Source: Atherinomorus stipes
Lineage: Eukaryota > Chordata > Actinopteri > Atheriniformes > Atherinidae
Length of the DNA stretch: 64,000 bases
Reading direction: 5' to 3'
NCBI GenBank assembly: GCA_023101725.1
Contig: JALJCO010013663.1
Span: 5,001-69,000 of the forward strand
The stretch's first letter is position 1. The number at the start of each line of letters is the position of its first letter. The notes under the pieces were generated by a model that made no database searches, was not told the DNA's origin, and was given only the letters and a program-made list of their open reading frames with translations. Positions 37,501 to 49,500 of the stretch are shown here, piece by piece. The position numbers and the translations under genes were made by a program.

Positions 37501-40500
37501 TTAAAATCCGCACGTCTCTGTATTCTCTCTTTTTAATCTGAAATGCTTTTAATTCTGAATCATGCTTCTAATTGTTTTTTTTTTCTCTCCCTTTTGCTTA
37601 TAATGTTTTATGTAAAGCACTTTGAATTGTTCTGTACATGAAATGTGCTATACAAATAAACTTGCCTTGCCTTGCCTTAAATATTAGCTATTGTTCATAA
37701 TAATAGATGATTTCTGGGGTCAATATTCAGCACTTGACGCATGTTGATTCTTCAAGGGGGCTGCCCTCCAAAACCAGACAATGTAACTTTGCAGGAGCAA
37801 ATCCGTCTCTCATTGGATCATGTGACCTGGAGCGCTTTGCTTTATGACTCCATGACTTTGCTGTTGCAAAAACGATTCTAAAGCAATGACCGAGAGTCTT
37901 TCATTTTGCAACAGTTGTGTGGCTTGTGGGACGCTACAGGTTCAGCACCCTAGTGGCCAGAGGTTACACAGTATCCCTTTTAAGTGCAAATATGCCAAAG
38001 CAGAAATGCTGCTTAAAAAATAAAACCTCTAAACTCATGTTTAGAGGAGCCGTCCTAATCAGCTCTGCTCCTGCACTTCAATAAATGCTATATATTGGTC
38101 TTTATTATCCAGTATATAGTACATTTATATCCAGATACATCCCAAAGTGGAACTTATACACAGGCAGATGTGCAAAGAATAAATGCAAAGCAGAACATTA
38201 AAACTGTTAAATTTTATAATGATGAATTACATCATTTTTTTAGAAACAGTCTGAAAATAAGAAAAAAAATTGAAAAGACCTTATTTCACTACATGCACTA
38301 TTTCTACTGCTAAATCTCACTTTGCTGCTGGGTTTAACTGTAAGGGAAATTGTTGTAAAATTAACTTTTTTAAAGGTGTCATAACCTAGTGTTTTACATA
38401 CACAATCCTTCTTAAATTATCTTCAAATGAATTTTTAATTCTATTTGGGTGGGACGAAAATTTAATGAGCTCATTTTAACCTCTTTTTATCCTTTTGTTT
38501 GTTGCGAGAATACGCACGAGAGTTTGACCTGTCTGTAAGCGAGTTCACGAGGCAAACGTCAAAGTCAAAACAAAGTTTTATCAGGACAGAGCAGGTGAAG
38601 GAAATGATGTCCCAACAGAGAAAACGTAACGTGACAAAATGACAAAATGTAACGGTGCGGTTGATAGAGAGGATCCACGGAGTAAAAGGGCTGGACTCTG
38701 ATGAATATAAGGAGTGGACGTCTTACGTGAAGTTAACCAAACAGTGTTAGCTTCTGTAGCTACATTAGCAACTTGTCCGTTCTGGTCTACAACCGTTTAC
38801 TGGTCTCTGACACAAAAGATAATAAGTTAGACAAGCAGCAACACGACTGCACATCCTCACTGATAAGTATAATCCACTGCTCCCTGGTAATGCTGTCCCT
38901 CCTGTTAGAGCACTGAAAACTCATGAATTTCTCAGCTCAGCACGGCAATTACACCCCCCCTCCTCCTCCTCCTTGTCGTTGTCGTCCTCTCTGACAAAGC
39001 TGGTAAAGAGGCTAGCTTAGCAGCTAGCAGCCCCTCTAATTCACGTCATTCGGGGGAAAAAATCCAAACCGCGTACTGTGGAGAGCGCGCTCTTGTGGCC
39101 AATTCTGGTGAGAAGAGAGAGCCCGCACTCAAAGACGAAGTCACTTTCACTTTCTGGTGTTTCTGGCACGTTTCTACTGAGGTCCTGTTCCAGTACACGT
39201 TTTAACGTGAAAAAGTGGGATTTCCGGGTGATGACTCCTTTAAGTGGAAGCACAAAACAAAACAAGATAGGCTAAAGACACAGATAAGGTGAATATGCAG
39301 AGTCTGGTACTTAAATCTAATGGGTCGACAGTTTTATTTGATATCAGCCACATTTACAGTATAGCCTCATCTCTTTGCTGACGCGTGCTGTTCTTTTTGC
39401 TGATGATGTCATCCAAGTTTTTTGTAAATTTAAGAGTACATACTTTTAATTTTCCATCTTTAATCCTAGACCCTGCCCCAGAATATATAAGGATGATTAT
39501 ACATCAAGCATGTAAATAATAATAATAAACAGTTTTATGACCTTTCAAAACACACAAGGCCACTCTGTGATAAAACACAGATCATTAGGTACAAAATTCA
39601 GTTGCAGAAGCACAAGACAAAATAAAATATTTGAGATCTTTATTCGATCTTTAGTTTGGAAACTCTGAACTCTTCTGGTAATTTCAATCAGCAATTTTAA
39701 GTACTACTCTATTCAGTTTAATCGAGAAGTCTGCAATTTCCCTCAAGTTCAAAACTGTGACTATGTGTGGCCAGTTAGTGAGTCAGTTAGTGTTTGTATG
39801 ACAACAAAACAAAAATTTCAGAGAACTTTATTTGACTTTTTACAACTTCCATTAAGGAGGGGTTAAAATAAAAACAAAACAAAACAATAATAAGGCACCA
39901 CCACTCCAAACAAGTAAACAAAAAGAAAAGTACAAAAAACCTGTAAATAAACCAGTAAATAAAACCTCTTGAGATTTAAATGATGGGATATAATCAAGAT
40001 TTTTCTCCAAGAGTCTCCTCTCCAAGATGTTATGGAAATCAGGTCAGCAATTGTAAATGTAATACACCTTATACGGGCAACAAGAAAATTAAAAATGCAA
40101 AAAAAAAAAAAAAAAAAAAAAGTGATAAAAATGAACTATTAAATCATCATGAATTTAGAAATATGAGGTTTAAACATCAAAACTTCAGAAAATTGAAGCA
40201 GTACAACTGGCACATTGTAGACCAGAAGGGGGCAGAAATGTGCTCCTCTCTGGCCTGCAAGCCAAATATTATTCAAATAGTATTATTTAATAAGAAACTT
40301 TAACTGTATATTTTTCAATAACTGACTAGAACAACCCTTTAACAAGAAAAATGGAAGTTACATTTAGAGTAACAGGATGGCAGAAGAAAGTTGATACAGT
40401 AAACGTTTGAGACTTTTCTTTATCATGTAACACAATGTCTGACTGTTTTTTCCTCTGATCTGCAGCAGGACGCTGAGGCCAACATCCAGCTGGAGTAATT

Positions 40501-43500
40501 AGGGTTAGGGTTATTTTCTGCAGGAGCTGGACTGCCCTCAATCTGAACATCTCTGACACACTCAGATTCAAGATTAAAGGGAAGGATTTGATAGGAGACA
40601 GTGAGACTAAATTAATAATCTTGAAATCTTTTTTTTTTCTTTTTACAAAAAACTTAGAAAACGGCGGGAGAAACGGCACAGGTCTTTTCATTGTATATCT
40701 ACAGTATAGCTTACATAGACAATAATGTTGCTTAGTGGTTGCAATGCCAGTTATGTCCAGCAGATGTCAATATTAGACACTTACAGCTCTTACAGCCAGA
40801 AGTTAAGTTAGATGCTACAGTAATGTTTTTTGTTTTAAAGCTGTTTCATGCTAATTTATCTCAACGGGGCAGGACGCCAGTCAAAAACAGGAACAATGCA
40901 TTATCAACTCATACATAAGAGCTTAAGGTTCAAATTTACACCAAGTCTGTTCTAGTTCAGACTTTGTTGTCATGAGGATTGTATTAGTGTGTAATGAGTT
41001 TGAGTATTTGTGAATAATTCTCCCGTCCTGTCAGAGGAATTGTCTTTACAGCATCCCTTGTTGGCCTCTGCTTCAACTAGTCCATCAACAAGCAAATAAT
41101 CTTTTTCAACTTGTATTTTTCCTTTGAGACATCTGCACAAGGCCAAGAGAATAGAGCAGACCGCAGCGTCAATGAGAACTTAATGAGAAAGCGTTTGTTT
41201 GCAGGGGATCCTGCCAGTGAATTATTGTGACCAGCCTCAGAACTGAAGATTAAATCCGACTCCTCTGAGCTCATCTGTCTGAATGACGAGTCGTTACTCT
41301 AAGCTGTATTTACACGCCACAATCACTGTTTCCTGATTTTGTTGTCTTGATCACATCCTGGTTTCTGGGGGAAATAAAGTGATGTCATCTGTCTTGTTTT
41401 TTTTTTCTTTTGTGTTTTTTGAGGTGAGAGAACTGCAGCAGGAAAACGAGGGGAGTCTGAAGAAACTGCAGGAGACAGCAGAGCAGTTCGAGTGGCTTTG
41501 TCAGCAACAACGCTACTGGATGTCTTGTGTCAAGAGGTCGGTACTGTATGATGTAGCCCAAAACATAAACAGACAAAAAACACCTCATGATTTCCACGCA
41601 GGAACTTTATCAGTCAATTCATCAATCAGACTTTATTTGTATTAAACTATTGGGAGCATCATTCACAGGTCATAAAGATTGTAGGGATAAAAATCTGAGG
41701 AAATGCTGTCGCATTTGGGGCAAAAAAAAAAACAAACAACAAATGCCCACAAATTTGTTTGAGGAGATGCTAGAGGCAGATGAAAGGTTTCACAATCATT
41801 CAATTATGCAAAAATCCCAGAGGACATTATAGAATTAGATTAGGAAAATAGATAAATGAGATATAATGAAATAAATAGATATGCTATTTGGCATATTCAT
41901 ACAGGTAACTGCCAAAATTAACTTATTATTTGAAGTATTTTTATTCCAACTTGGCTGAAGATGAGCTGTGTTTATCATATTAAATAGAGAGCTGGCCAAA
42001 AGATTTAGCGCCACTTTTATTCCTCTCTTTCTATTTCAGAAGTGTATGAAAATGCTATTTTTTTAAATCAAAAACATATACCTGCATGTATGTATGTATA
42101 TATATATATATACATATTAGTGGTGCAACAATAGTTGTGTATAGAACCATGACCACTGTGTATCGAATATCAAACAATACAGAGTTTTTTTTAAATGTAT
42201 TTTTATCAACTTGTGTTCTGACAATGAGCTGTGTGTTGAAAACTCAGTGGCTCTCTCTTTGACTACATTCATATCTGGCATTTGGAACTACTTTTGTTTT
42301 TTTACTTTGAGAATAATCCTGATGGTACAGTAAGCCGTTGTGGACAAAATGAAATTTGGTTAAAAATAAAATGAAGTGCATGAAATTCACTTTTTTGTAT
42401 CGAAAAAATATTGAACCGTGACACTAAAGGCGCATTCACAAAGCTTTTTTGATTCAAATCAGAGTCTGTTTGCTCGGAAAGTCCGCTTCATTTGGGGGAG
42501 TTGTGAATGTGCAAATGGACTGTTATCCTGAACAAACAAGAGGGCTCGGTCTGCTTTCAAACGCGGGTCTCGGCCCGCTTCAAGTGGACCAAATACAGCA
42601 AGTGGACAACAAACTGCTGCTTCTTGCATTTGGTTTAGCATGGCATTCTGGGTAAAACGTTGGGCATTGTGGGTAAACACTACTACAACCTACAACCACA
42701 AACAGTGGAGGAAACGGAAGTTGTGAGAACCTTCTTGTTCGTTGTATGTCTTGTCTTCGCCTACGGTGAATCCGAATGTAGCGCCACCTCTGGAGAGATT
42801 GGGAACATTATTCAAAAGGTTTGGCTACTCCCCCAGCCGAGCCGAGGAGTAGTGCAGCCGGGGCCACTACAAACCACGCCCACCGTTGGAGTGAGTGGAA
42901 GCTAACCCTAACTCTAACGACCACCCGCTCACATCGGTACAAACTACGCCCATTTTCACTACAACGCCCAGTTTCATGACACGCCTCTGGGTCTGTGGCT
43001 GCAGTTGGGTATACTTGGAGCCGAGTCCCCAATCGGACTCATGCTCATCACAACTAGTGGACTATGCCCTAAAAGCATATATATATATATATTCATTATT
43101 CATTCATTTTCTGTACCGCTTCTCAGGGTCGCGGGGGTTGCTGGTATGGTAGCAGAGGATGGTTACGGTCCATCGACCTCTGGGTTATGGGCCCAGCATG
43201 CTTCCGCTGCGCTGTGCGAAAATTCACACAACACATGAAACTGACGTCGCTATTTACTTACATAAGGGAGCATAAATGGGCCTTAACAATGGCTCCAGTT
43301 AATTCCAGTTTGTCAGTTTCTGCTCTTTGATTGGATTAAAAAGTCTTTGGAATTTCATGGCCAAGATATTCAAAATGTTAATACGATGACCTCTTAGCCA
43401 CTTTGGTATCAGTTTAGCTTTATGGCACTGTGCGCTCCATCATTTTCCACACTGCACCAAAGAGGCTGTTGGATCATCATTGAAGATGTTCTTAGAGAAT

Positions 43501-46500
43501 GTTTTGATTCCATTCTCAGGTCCTGTTTTTCTGTAGAAATGTGAGGAAACTCACTCCTTTGGATGACAAGCAACCTCACACATGATAGTCTCAGGGTGTT
43601 TCACAGTTGGCCCAGCACATGCTACCGTTCACCTTTTCTTCTGTAATAAATTTCCCAGACTTCCCATACTGTATAAATGGAGGGGGGCTCATCAGAATAC
43701 TGTCCCAGTCTTCTGCTCTCAGTTACTGTATTTTCTGCTGAAATTCAGACTGTCTTTGGGGGGAATCAGTTGTTTGCTGCCCTTTTAGACACTGGACCAC
43801 TATTCAAAAGTCTTCTTCAAACCTTGTATGCAGAAGCGCTCACACCTGACTGTGCAAACTCTGCACTGATGGCAACCCAACTTACTGCCAACTCTTTGGA
43901 AGGGACAATCCTGAAACTTTGTGGACACTTAAACATCCTGAAGCCTTTATTCACTGCAGGGAAACTCTCCTTTAAGTTATTAATCAATATCAGTTCTTTC
44001 AGCTGCAACATCCCTCAGCTTTTCTTTGAATCCAAGGTGATTTTACACAATACAATAATAGTTCCACAGGTTAGTAAAACATACCATCAACAAAACTGGC
44101 CAGGACTGTGGTGTCAGTTGTTTGGATGTGCAAATTAGATTTAAAAAGTAAAACAAGCCAATTAAATCTTCATATGATGACAGAATTGAGTCAGTTTAAG
44201 TGCGTGCTTCAGATTTTCATGTGCTTTTAATCTGCATTAGTCACTTTATTTTGGGGTGTCTCAAATTTGAACATGACATGCACATTTCTGAAGAACAACT
44301 TCACATGAAGCACACAAAGAGAAACAGCTTGGAGTTGTGTCTTGGACATAACATACTTTCTGTCATCATAAACTTTCATTCTTCCCTAAAATATTGGCTA
44401 TTCCATCACTCACTGGAATCTTTGTGCTGGGATGCAGGTAACGCACAGTGAGCTCATCACAACTGGAAACAGCTGTCTGCATTGGCTGGAAACTATGTTA
44501 ATGACTGTAGTGAGACTGAACCGCAACAGAAAAGCGGCTGCAGGCTTTAAAACCAAAACAAAGAGCTGAAATAAGATTATAAAAAAAATGTATGACCCCA
44601 TCGTTCATGTTGAAATATTTATTAGTGCAGATTATAATCAGGAATGAGACGGATAGTAGCTCTTTAAGGGGAATACGATTAGTGTCAGAGCTCATAATTA
44701 CTTTTATTATAATATTCTGACCTGTTTCTTGGTTGTCAATTACATTAATCTAAATTTGGCACAAACAAAAAATCAGTATGCACATTGGATTGCATTTCTC
44801 CGGAAATTTCCCTAATAAATTGTTGAGGGGAAGGAGATCAAGGTTTAGCTGGTGCCTCATGTTGCTGAAAATGAAGAAAAGCTGTGTTGTTGGGTTCCAC
44901 AGGTTCAAAGACTGTCTGATGGAGGAGAGAAGAGTCGGGAAAGACAAACATGATGGCAGTTCACCGCAGACCCTCCTCCGTCCCCTACAGGACACAGAGG
45001 GCTGCGACAGGTGGGGGCCACAGATCAGTCACGAAACACAAATCCAAGTTCACCAGTTACAAAAGATTTCATTAAGAATCAATCCTACCATATACATAAT
45101 GTTTTCCATTTTCCAGCATAACTTATTCGCTGCATGTTAAACTTGATTTTATTTCAAAACAGTGTAACATCATGGGATGCAGAGGCAATGACAGATCTGG
45201 AATCACAGGTGGAGAAGTCAAACATTTTGTATGAGGAGCTCTTTAACCAGGTATGTTTTGTTTGGCTCATGTTTAGTTTGTGCTGCTTTTTGTGTGAAAA
45301 ATGCTTCATAGATCAAATTTGATTTGCTTCAAGTCCTATCAAAGGAATATTATGACTCAGAATGTCTCCACATCTGCTTAGTCCAGGGTTACTCAGGTTG
45401 GTCCTATGAGAGCTGCAATCCTGCAGGTTTTATCAATGTGTCCCGGCTCCAACACACCTGACTCAAATTAATGAGTCATTGTGCAGAACTCAGGTGTGGT
45501 GGACCGGGCATGTAAAAACCTGCAGGATTACGGCTCTCATAGGACCAACTTAAGTAACCCTGGCTATAGTCTTTGGATCTTGGATTTTGGATCGGTGGGA
45601 GACATGCACTCTAAGATTTGAAACTTGAGTGTCTTAGTACCAAAAGAAAGTATTGGTATGAGGAAAAGTTACCAATCCTTAAAAGGAATTGGCCCTTTGC
45701 CGAGTCCCGCCCCTCGTGGTTACTGTTATTAAAGCCCTATTTTGACGGGATTAGTATTATATAGGGAGCACATGTAATTTCATCGCTGTTGGGTACAAAC
45801 CTCCTATCTCCATTTTACATAATTAAAAACCCTCTACTTTATGTGAGCTTTATTTGATGAAAATATTCAAAAAGTAAAAAAATAAATGAATACAATCAAA
45901 TATATGACTTTAATGTAAAAAACTCAATCCATATTTGATGATGTTTCCAGGTTTTACAAAACCATGTTTTTGGCTACGTTTTCCTGTAAAATAATCATTT
46001 TGGACATAGGAGGTTTGCACACGACAGCAGCGATTTGTAATAAATATAGAAATTGTCTGTGATTTTAATCCCGCAGAAATCAGCCATGTCTGTGATTTGT
46101 GATGTAATAATTCCCCTGCAAATTACCAACTATAATTTGCTAAACTCTGAGGTCCTCTGATAATACTAATCCAATGCGAACAGACATCTCTGTGATTTGG
46201 ACAGAAATTACAAGTGATTTGGCGATATTTGTTTCCTGGATGCATTTTATTTCCTTTTGGCAAATAATGAAGGCTGCAAAATATGTTTTCCTTCCAAATT
46301 ACTGTGTTTGTGATAATTTATAAAGCATTAACTTTTGAGTCAAAGTGATCAGGGGAAATTGTGTGTGTGAGATGTAAGCAGGATCCTGCAGATCTTCTTC
46401 ACATGTTTTGGGCTTTTCCTAAACTATTAAGTTTCTGGCACTCAATCTTTGAAGCCTTTTCCAAGATGTTGAAAGTTTCAGTTAACCCATGTCCTTTGCT

Positions 46501-49500
46501 TGCTCTATTTGGGGTTCAAAAAGAAAAGAGGGAAAGGCCTCTGTGGGTTTTGGGGGACCTTATAAGGAAAAAAAAAAAAAAAAAAAAATTGGGAAAAAAT
46601 GAAAGAAAAAAAAAAAATTTAAGGGGGGGGGGGGAAATCAAAAGGAGAAAAAGAAAAATTTCCAGTTAAAAAAAAAGAAAGGGGAAAACAAACCAACCTC
46701 CCCCCCCCCCACGCCCCCCACCGAAGAAAAAAAACCCCCCCCAAAGGAAAAAAATACGGGGGGGGGGGGGCGTTTTTTTTTTTCAATATTTAAAATGAAA
46801 AATCCATAAATGGCATTTTCGCGGCGAGAAACATTTATTTTGGACAACATGCAGGATTGGTAACGACTGTCCACGAGTTATTTCAACACATTTGTCTGAA
46901 TGATCATCTGCTTCTGTTGGAAACGCAGCTCGTATGAGCAGATGTGATGCAACACGCAGCGCGTTGTCATCATATCTACTAGATGTCTGTATTTCACTTA
47001 AATCTCAGACTTCAGTTATTCTGTGCGAATGCGCAACAGAAAAAAACAGATGTATTGTTTGGTCCCTAGGTAATACTAATCCCATCAGAATAGGGCTGAA
47101 GACTGGTAACCTTCCTTTTCCAGTTCATTTGTCAAGTAAATATGGATTTAATTTCGGTGGACATATTCCAAAGGAAATTGCATTAAATTTCTGGAGTAAT
47201 AGTTGGGAAATATCAGAGGGGACTAGGCGAAAGTACTGCAAGATTCAAATACAAAACAATAAAACAACATCAAATCAATAACCAACAGCTATCAAAAACA
47301 ACAAAGCCCATGCTTTTCCATGTCACATTCAGGAGAATGTGAAAAATGACATTCAGGAGGTCAAAATGGTTAAAAAAAACTTAGAAAGCTTTTGCTTTAT
47401 TTGGTCAAAATTAAAATGAGAAAATCTTCAAAAATTGTGTGAGGAAACATCAGAGGTAGATAAAAGGTGAAGAATAATTAAGTTATGAAGATATATAGGA
47501 TTAAACCAGGAAAATAAATAAATAAAGACTGCAAGTGGTCCAACTCAAAGCTGCTATTGTTATGATCTGTGGGTTTTGGTTTTGGTTTTTCTGTTGCCTA
47601 ATTGTCCTGGTTTCCTGTTTGCGGTTATCCCCGTGTTCATTCCCTGCACTAGTTTCTTTTCTTGGTTGTCTTTGAGTCTCATTTCCTGTTTTATTTTGTA
47701 GTTCATCCCTCTTGTGTGTGACATTCATGATTTACACATCTGTTCCTTTTGCTTTCCTTGGTATAAATGTCCCACTTGGTTTCTTTTGTTCACTGTCAGA
47801 TCATTGTGTTCACTTCCCAGTGTCTTCCTCATATTTCTTGTTGTTTACGCCTTTGTTTGTTTTTTCTAGCATTGTTACTTTTTTGGCTTTCCTGCCTCTG
47901 CAGTGCCTTTGTTTCTTGATTAAACCTGTCTTCCCTATTTTACATTCATCTACCTCCTGAGTCTCTACTTGCATTTAGGTCCTGCTTCCTCCATCCAGCT
48001 TTATTATTTTTTACAAAGACACTTGGAGGATTTTGTAATGCAAAGTGTTGTTAATGTGTATAAAACAGGGCTGTCAGTGCTTTCATCATTCTATAGACTG
48101 TCCATTAATTTCTTGACTGTATAATCTCCTCAGAGGTATTTACGTAGCCTTTTATTGGAAGAATTAACTCAGACCTATTCAGTGTGTAAATCTTTGTATT
48201 TGAGAAGTTATAACACTGAATGGCCTAATTTTAAATAACTTAATCAAATATGTGCTAAAAATGATTGAAATACAAAATCTCATTGGCCTTTTTTTTTGAC
48301 ATTCCAATTCTTTAATGGGCCATTTTGTTTCTGAGTATTTAAAGTGTATGGTGGAGATCTTGGGACTGATAGAAAATGCATCCACAAACAGAGCCAATAT
48401 TCTTCTGGGTGCAGCTGCTGGTCGCTGCAGGATCTGTCATCCAGCCAGACATTAAAACCTTCATATTTTCTGGGTACCACAGTCTTGTCATTGTATTTTG
48501 ACACTTACAGATTATTTGGAGTATGTGCAAAATAAACATTTAATGCAAAATGCTCTTCAAAGAACAGAAGATGACCACAGAGCGATAATGATAATGGACC
48601 AGGATCCAAATGAATACACAGTACGTCCTCCTGAAGCAGCAGATGCGTCAAGGAAAATCTATTTTACAGCTTAACTACAGTTTAGTTTCCGTGTCTGCAT
48701 CTTAATGTGAATTTTGGCATTTGTCCAAATGCATGAAGGGTCAGTCTAGACTGTTTGGATGCCAGCCTGCAGCCCAGCATCTGTGATCACATAGAGTTTA
48801 GGTACATGAATCAGGAAAACATTGCAGTTACACAATATAATTCCAGTTAATCTACAAAGAATTTCTGCAAGGGGATTAACAATTATTCCTCCATTCATTA
48901 TTTATCAGTTTTAAAGGTGGTATAGAAGATGTTTCTTTGAATAATTTTTGCAATATTCAATGAAATTGGGTTTTCTGTCCTATAGGGTATGATTAATTAA
49001 AAGCTTGAAATATATACCGTATTTTCTGGACTATAAGTTGCTCCTGAGTATAAAAATGCATCATGACAAGTAAAAAAAACATATATAAGTTGCACGGACT
49101 TAAGTCCATTTTTTTTCAATAGGGTGATTTTGGATTTTTCATATCCAACTTGTTACTGCTAAAAAGACCCAATCAGTCCAGTTCCAAAGTTAATGCCTGT
49201 AAATGATCGTAAACATCATAACAAAGAAGGATAAACATGTTTTTTAAGGATTTGTTCCACCACACAGGCAGTACAGCCAGATGTCCAAAATGAACTCCTC
49301 TCACTGAGATGTGGCTGTTTCGGGATTTTGGAGCAGAATATAGTTGTCACAAGCTATAGCTTTTGACATTAGATGGAAATATTTACTCCTTGGCTCATGT
49401 CAGTCAATATAGATTAATACTTAAGAATATGTTAAGTTGTATATATTTTGGTATACAAGTCACACTGGACTACAAGTCGCACAAGCAACCAAACTATCAA

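Larger units (their letters stand above)
45733..47095. mobile_element. Inverted-repeat element with nested LINE and hairpin
   Basis: AAGCCCTATTTTGACGGGAT at 45734 and the inverted match at 47068-47092 (AGCCCTATTCTGATGGGATT) define the ends, with TAGTATTA continuing both arms. Inside lie a second inverted repeat (45776-46045), a LINE piece (46345-46560) and a corrupted homopolymer stretch (46566-46790). AATACTAATCC also recurs internally at 46164. No transposase seen. Confidence 0.7.

Noticed and set aside
40498..40512. Interstitial telomere repeat TTAGGGTTAGGG
   Set aside because: Only about two and a half units; expected by chance in 64 kb of AT-rich DNA.
43677..44138. A 153-codon plus-strand frame
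   Set aside because: It is the reverse strand of a Tc1-like transposase relic.
48622..48692. Alternative candidate for the missing coiled-coil exon (YVLLKQQMRQGKS)
   Set aside because: The acceptor is weak and the only donor in the required phase is poor; 50113-50144 has a better acceptor and fits the frame.
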